The translations under genes were made by a program, and so were the position numbers. A stretch of 34,331 bases of DNA, from positions 1-34,331 of the forward strand of contig CAZEFK010000062.1 in the NCBI GenBank assembly GCA_964511405.1. The letters are read 5' to 3'. Shown piece by piece: positions 31,228 to 34,331 of this stretch. This DNA is from CAZEFK01 sp964511405 (GTDB taxonomy: Bacteria > Pseudomonadota > Alphaproteobacteria > Elsterales > Elsteraceae). Below the pieces are notes generated by a model. It did not search any database. It saw only the letters and a list, made by a program, of their open reading frames with translations, and was not told where the DNA came from. The stretch's first letter is position 1. Every line of letters begins with the position of its first letter.

Positions 31228-32256
31228 CTACCGCGCCCCTTCGAACCCCTCCAGCACCGCGGCCAGATTGACACCCAGCAGGTCGGACAGATACCCGCCT
31301 TCCTGGACCAGCACCGTCGGCAGCCCCAGGCGCCCGATCGCCTCGCCGATGCGGCGGAAGCCTGGGGTCGTCACCTTGAGCCCGGCCAGCGGGTCGGCTT
31401 CCGAGGCGTCGAGGCCCAGGGCGACGACCAGGGCGCCGGGGGCGAAGGCGGCAATGGTCCGGGCGGCCGCGGCCAGGGCGTCCAGGTAGCCGTCGTCGCC
31501 GGTGCCCAGCGGCAGCGGCAGGTTCAGGTTGGCGCCCAGGCCCGGCCCGGCACCGCGCTCGCCGGCATGGCCCCAGAAGAACGGGTAGAACCGCGTCGGG
31601 TCGGCGTGGATCGACAGGGTCAGCACGTCGCCGTGCTCCCAGAAGATGCCCTGGGTGCCGTTGCCGTGATGGACGTCGACGTCCAGGATTGCGACCCGCT
31701 CATGGGCCTGGCGCAGATGGGCGGCGGCAATGGCGCTGTTGTTCAGGTAGCAGAAGCCGCCGGCCATGTCGCGATAGGCATGGTGCCCGGGCGGCCGGCA
31801 CAGGGCGTAGGCGGCGGAGTCGCCGTCCAGCACGAGCTGGGCTGCGGTGGCCGCGACGTCCGCGGCGGCGCAGGCGGCGGCGAAGGTCCCGGGGCCGATC
31901 GGGCAGGCGGTGTCGGCGGTGTGCCAGCCGAGGCGTCCGACGATGCTCGCGGGATAGCTGGCGCCGGCCTGGCGCACCGGATGAACGTTGGCGATCATCT
32001 CGGTGCCGGCATCGCCCAGCGCCGCCCACTCGGCCCATGCGGTCTCCAGGAACGCCAGGTAGTCGGGGCCGTGGACGCGGGCGCGCGGGCCCGGCCCGAA
32101 CGCCTGCGCCGGCACCAGGCTGTGCCGGCCGGCATCCAGCCCGGCCAGCAGCCGGGCCGCGCGCTCCGGCTGCTCGGTCGACGGCTTGATCCGGCCGCGC
32201 ACCAGGAAGAACTGCGGGTCGTGGCTGTGGTGGGCGTCGCTGTACACCGCCTTCAT
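31228..32256 (-). CDS. Histone deacetylase family / acetylpolyamine amidohydrolase
   Basis: A 342-residue zinc amidohydrolase. Motifs: KAVYSDAHHSHDP at the start, the active-site RPPGHHAYRDMAGGFCYLNN, the zinc ligands in ILDVDVHHGNGTQGIFW, and the third Asp in LGLDASEADPLAG. This text and the N-terminus match acetylpolyamine amidohydrolase (AphA type), which deacetylates acetylputrescine, acetylcadaverine or acetylspermidine. It overlaps the GntR gene by 4 bp and is co-transcribed with it. The neighbouring divergent aldolase and peptide-type binding protein may belong to the same regulon. Convergent with the cupin gene, 13 bp apart. Confidence 0.92.
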   Translation of the reverse strand: MKAVYSDAHHSHDPQFFLVRGRIKPSTEQPERAARLLAGLDAGRHSLVPAQAFGPGPRARVHGPDYLAFLETAWAEWAALGDAGTEMIANVHPVRQAGASYPASIVGRLGWHTADTACPIGPGTFAAACAAADVAATAAQLVLDGDSAAYALCRPPGHHAYRDMAGGFCYLNNSAIAAAHLRQAHERVAILDVDVHHGNGTQGIFWEHGDVLTLSIHADPTRFYPFFWGHAGERGAGPGLGANLNLPLPLGTGDDGYLDALAAAARTIAAFAPGALVVALGLDASEADPLAGLKVTTPGFRRIGEAIGRLGLPTVLVQEGGYLSDLLGVNLAAVLEGFEGAR

Positions 32257-32957
32257 GCGGGCTCTCCTTGCGGGGGATTAATGGCGCGCAGCATGGCCAC
32301 CACCCCGCGCCGGGCGTCGCCCAGATGGTGGTCGACGGCTGCCGCGATGCCAGCGGGGTCGCCCGCCTCGATCGCGGCCAGCAGCGGCCGGTGGGTCTCG
32401 GCGATCGTCCGGGGATCGTCATAGACCCGTCCGATCAGGCCGATCACGATGCGCAGCTCCGCCGCCAGGTCGTCGAACAGCTTGACCAGCCGGCGGTTGC
32501 CCGACAGCGCGCAGATCAGGTGGTGGAAGCGGTAGTCCTCCTCGACCTGGCGCGCCGGGTCCGGGGAGTCGGCGGCCGCGACCAACACGTCGAACTGCCG
32601 GCGCAGGGCCGCCCGCCCGTCGTCGGTCAGGCGCTCGGCCGCGCGCAGGGCGGCGTGGCGCTCCAGGCCGATGCGCAGGTCGTACAGCTCGTCGATGTCG
32701 TCGGGCTGGTGGCGGCGCACATAGAAGCCGCGCCCGGGCCGGGTCACCAGCAGGCCCTGGCTCTCCAGCAGACGCGCCGCCTCGCGCACCGGCGCGCGGC
32801 TGACGCCCAACTCGCGCGCCACCGCCGCCTCGGCCATCTTGGTGCCGGGCACCAGCCGTCCGGCCAGGATCGCGTCGGTCAGGGCGCGGGCGATCTGGCT
32901 GACCAGATCCTGCGAGGCGACGGCGGCGAGGCCGACCGGGGGCGAGGCGGGGCGCAT
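32253..32957 (-). CDS. GntR family transcriptional regulator, FCD subfamily
   Basis: A 234-residue regulator. The winged helix-turn-helix (LGVSRAPVREAARLLESQGLLV) is followed by an all-helical FCD domain with the metal-binding residues in DYRFHHLICALSGN and AAVDHHLGDA. Length and start are standard. It overlaps the amidohydrolase gene and is divergent from the class II aldolase, with a palindrome centred between them. FCD regulators usually respond to organic acids or amino-acid breakdown products. Confidence 0.92.
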   Translation of the reverse strand: MRPASPPVGLAAVASQDLVSQIARALTDAILAGRLVPGTKMAEAAVARELGVSRAPVREAARLLESQGLLVTRPGRGFYVRRHQPDDIDELYDLRIGLERHAALRAAERLTDDGRAALRRQFDVLVAAADSPDPARQVEEDYRFHHLICALSGNRRLVKLFDDLAAELRIVIGLIGRVYDDPRTIAETHRPLLAAIEAGDPAGIAAAVDHHLGDARRGVVAMLRAINPPQGEPA

Positions 32958-32997
32958 TCAAACTCCTTGATCCAGCGTCCTACCCTCAATATCGTCG

Positions 32998-33009
32998 ACT
33001 GTCGACAGT
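32998..33009. promoter_or_regulatory. Candidate GntR operator ACTGTCGACAGT
   Basis: A perfect 12-bp palindrome, 41 bp upstream of the GntR start and 14 bp upstream of the aldolase start. Its GT-N-AC core fits the general form of FCD/FadR-type sites (GT...AC half-sites). Position suggests autoregulation plus control of the aldolase and transporter genes. Confidence 0.5.
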
Positions 33010-33022
33010 AATGGAGGGATGC

Positions 33023-33802
33023 ATGTCCGCGACCCCGCGTCCCTGGCCGGGCAACGACACCGATCCGGCCTGGCAGATCCGCGTCGACCTGGCGGCGGCC
33101 TACCGGCTGGTGCATCGGATGGGGCTGGACGACAGCATCTATACCCATATCTCGGCGCGCCTGCCCGGCCGACACGACCGCTTCCTGATCAATTCCTATG
33201 GCATGAGCTTCGACGAGGTGTCGGCGTCGAGCCTGGTCACCGTCGACCTGGACGGCACGGTCGTCGACGACCCCGTGGGCAACGGCATCAACGCGGCCGG
33301 CTACACCATCCACAGCGCCCTGCACGCCGCTCGCCCGGATGTCGAATGCGTGCTGCACACCCATTCGGTCGCCGGCGTGGCGGTGTCCTGCCAGCGCGAT
33401 GGGCTGCTGCCGCTGAACCAGTGGGCGATGCAGTTCGCCGGCCGGACCGCCTACCACGCCTATGAAGGCATCGCGCTGGACCTGGGCGAGCGCGAGCGGC
33501 TGGCCGCCGACCTCGGCGACCGCCTGGTGCTGATCCTGCGCAACCACGGCCTGCTGACCTGCGGCCGCTCGGTCGGCGAGGCCTTCATCCTGATGCACAA
33601 CCTGGAGCGCTCGTGCCGCGCCCAGCTGGCCGTGCAGAGCGCGGGCGCGCCGGTCGTGGAACCGCCGGCCGATGTCGTGGCCAGGACCACCCAGCAATAT
33701 CTCGACTGGGAGCGGCTGAACGAGCCCTCCGATGGCGTGGATCTTGAATGGCGGGCGTTCCGGCGCCGGCTCGACCGCACCGATCCCGATTACTGCCGCT
33801 GA
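33023..33802 (+). CDS. Class II aldolase/adducin family protein
   Basis: A 259-residue zinc aldolase-fold protein. The zinc histidines are in VECVLHTHSVAGVAVS and later ILRNHGLLTCG; the phosphate-binding-type N-terminal text is YTHISARLPGRHDRFLIN. ATG 33023 is preferred over ATG 33011 because a GGAGG ribosome site lies between them (33013-33017). Members cleave sugar-acid phosphates or act as non-phosphorylated aldol-type enzymes. It starts a unit with the downstream binding-protein gene and is divergent from the GntR gene. Confidence 0.9.
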   Translation: MSATPRPWPGNDTDPAWQIRVDLAAAYRLVHRMGLDDSIYTHISARLPGRHDRFLINSYGMSFDEVSASSLVTVDLDGTVVDDPVGNGINAAGYTIHSALHAARPDVECVLHTHSVAGVAVSCQRDGLLPLNQWAMQFAGRTAYHAYEGIALDLGERERLAADLGDRLVLILRNHGLLTCGRSVGEAFILMHNLERSCRAQLAVQSAGAPVVEPPADVVARTTQQYLDWERLNEPSDGVDLEWRAFRRRLDRTDPDYCR

Positions 33803-33813
33803 GGACCGATCCC

Positions 33814-34331
33814 GTGCCCAGACACCTCTTGCTCCGCCAGGCCGTGATCGGCTTGGTCGCCGCCCTCGTCGCCGGCACCGCGTTCGCCCAGGCGCCCAAA
33901 TCAGGCGGTATCGCCAACGCGGTCATCCAGCCCGAGCCGCCCAGCCTGATGATCGGGCTGGTGCAGAACGGCCCGACCCAGATGGTCGCCGGCAACATCT
34001 ACGAAGGGCTGCTGCGCTACAGCCCGAAGCTGGAGCCGCTGCCGGAGCTGGCCGAGAGCTGGACCGTCAGCGCCGACGGCACGGTCTATACCTTCAAGCT
34101 GAAACCCGGCGTGACCTGGCATGACGGCAAGCCGTTCACCGCGGCCGACGTGCTGTTCTCGATCGAATTCCTGAAGCAGACCCATGCGCGCGCCCGGGGC
34201 AACCTGGCCCAGGTCGACAAGGTCGAGGCGCCCGACGACCTGACGGTGGTGTTCACCCTGAAGCAGCCGTTCGGTCCGTTCCTCGGCATCTTCGAAGTTG
34301 GCTCGATGCCGATGATCCCCAAGCACCTCTA
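33814..34331 (+). CDS. ABC transporter substrate-binding protein, peptide/nickel type (SBP family 5), 5' part
   Basis: The gene begins with GTG 33814, 8 bases after a GAGGA site overlapping the aldolase stop, and runs off the window after 172 codons. A signal peptide is clear (LLLRQAVIGLVAALVAGTAFAQ, cleavage after AFA). The mature start SGGIANAVIQPEPPSLM and the segments NIYEGLLRYSP, LAESWTVSADGTVYTFKLK, PGVTWHDGKPFTAADVLFSI are classic family 5. It probably imports a peptide or a small polar compound for the aldolase/polyamine locus; permeases would lie beyond the window. Confidence 0.93.
   Translation, partial: MPRHLLLRQAVIGLVAALVAGTAFAQAPKSGGIANAVIQPEPPSLMIGLVQNGPTQMVAGNIYEGLLRYSPKLEPLPELAESWTVSADGTVYTFKLKPGVTWHDGKPFTAADVLFSIEFLKQTHARARGNLAQVDKVEAPDDLTVVFTLKQPFGPFLGIFEVGSMPMIPKHL

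Noticed and set aside
1..34331. CRISPR array, tRNA or rRNA genes
   Set aside because: No regularly spaced repeats, cloverleaf-like stretches or rRNA-like sequence were noticed on either strand; I could not run a dedicated search.

Overview
The window is a very GC-rich stretch of bacterial chromosome with tightly packed genes, many 4-bp ATGA/GTGA overlaps, and strong G/C preference at third codon positions. A hopanoid C-3 methylase, a four-subunit sarcosine oxidase, FCD-type GntR and GcvA-type LysR regulators, solute-binding proteins and non-pyrrolysine MttB homologues all fit an aerobic, soil- or water-dwelling alphaproteobacterium, probably Rhodospirillales-like. That placement is inference from gene content; no rRNA gene or marker is present.

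Layout. 1-1831: the end of a flippase-like membrane protein gene, then hpnR (hopanoid C-3 methylation). 1800-3960: an Lrp/AsnC regulator divergent from a PLP threonine-dehydratase-like gene and a GST gene. 3941-6348: an accessory segment bounded by two direct copies of a ~39-nt repeat. It holds an OLD/AriA-like AAA ATPase gene overlapping a DUF4276 Toprim-like gene (a candidate phage-defence pair), a long hairpin, and a 266-bp, internally deleted copy of an enolase-superfamily gene whose intact parent lies 5 kb away. 6349-10416 (minus): an amino-acid-type ABC transporter, a PhzF-family enzyme and an AraC regulator. 10433-11039: a BrnT/BrnA toxin-antitoxin pair. 11078-13014 (minus): a family-3 binding protein coupled to the intact enolase-superfamily enzyme. 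13158-18303: soxBDAG, sarcosine oxidase. 18304-19934: a REP-like palindrome, an orphan Phd/YefM antitoxin, and a trypsin-like protease with C-terminal NPDVAAA repeats. 19938-23692 (minus): GMC oxidoreductase, a second enolase-superfamily dehydratase and a LysR regulator, divergent from a 2OG-Fe(II) oxygenase at 23792-24826. 24823-26654: two overlapping small ORFs and a fused NTP_transf_8/DUF1488-like protein. 26686-31214: an MttB-like methyltransferase, a dimethylglycine-dehydrogenase-like flavoprotein and a cupin. 31228-32957 (minus): acetylpolyamine amidohydrolase and a GntR regulator, divergent from a class II aldolase and the start of a peptide-type binding protein that runs off the window.

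Metabolic reading. Two loci could act in sequence on methylated glycines: the MttB-like/DMGDH-like/cupin operon on glycine betaine, dimethylglycine or related N-methyl compounds, and soxBDAG converting sarcosine to glycine while passing the methyl group to folate. Most other loci look like regulated scavenging modules for amino acids, sugar acids and polyamines.

The most unusual regions are the repeat-bounded ATPase/DUF4276 cassette with the adjoining rearranged gene fragment, the nucleotidyltransferase/DUF1488 fusion island, and the corrinoid-partner-less MttB operon with its uncharacterised cupin.
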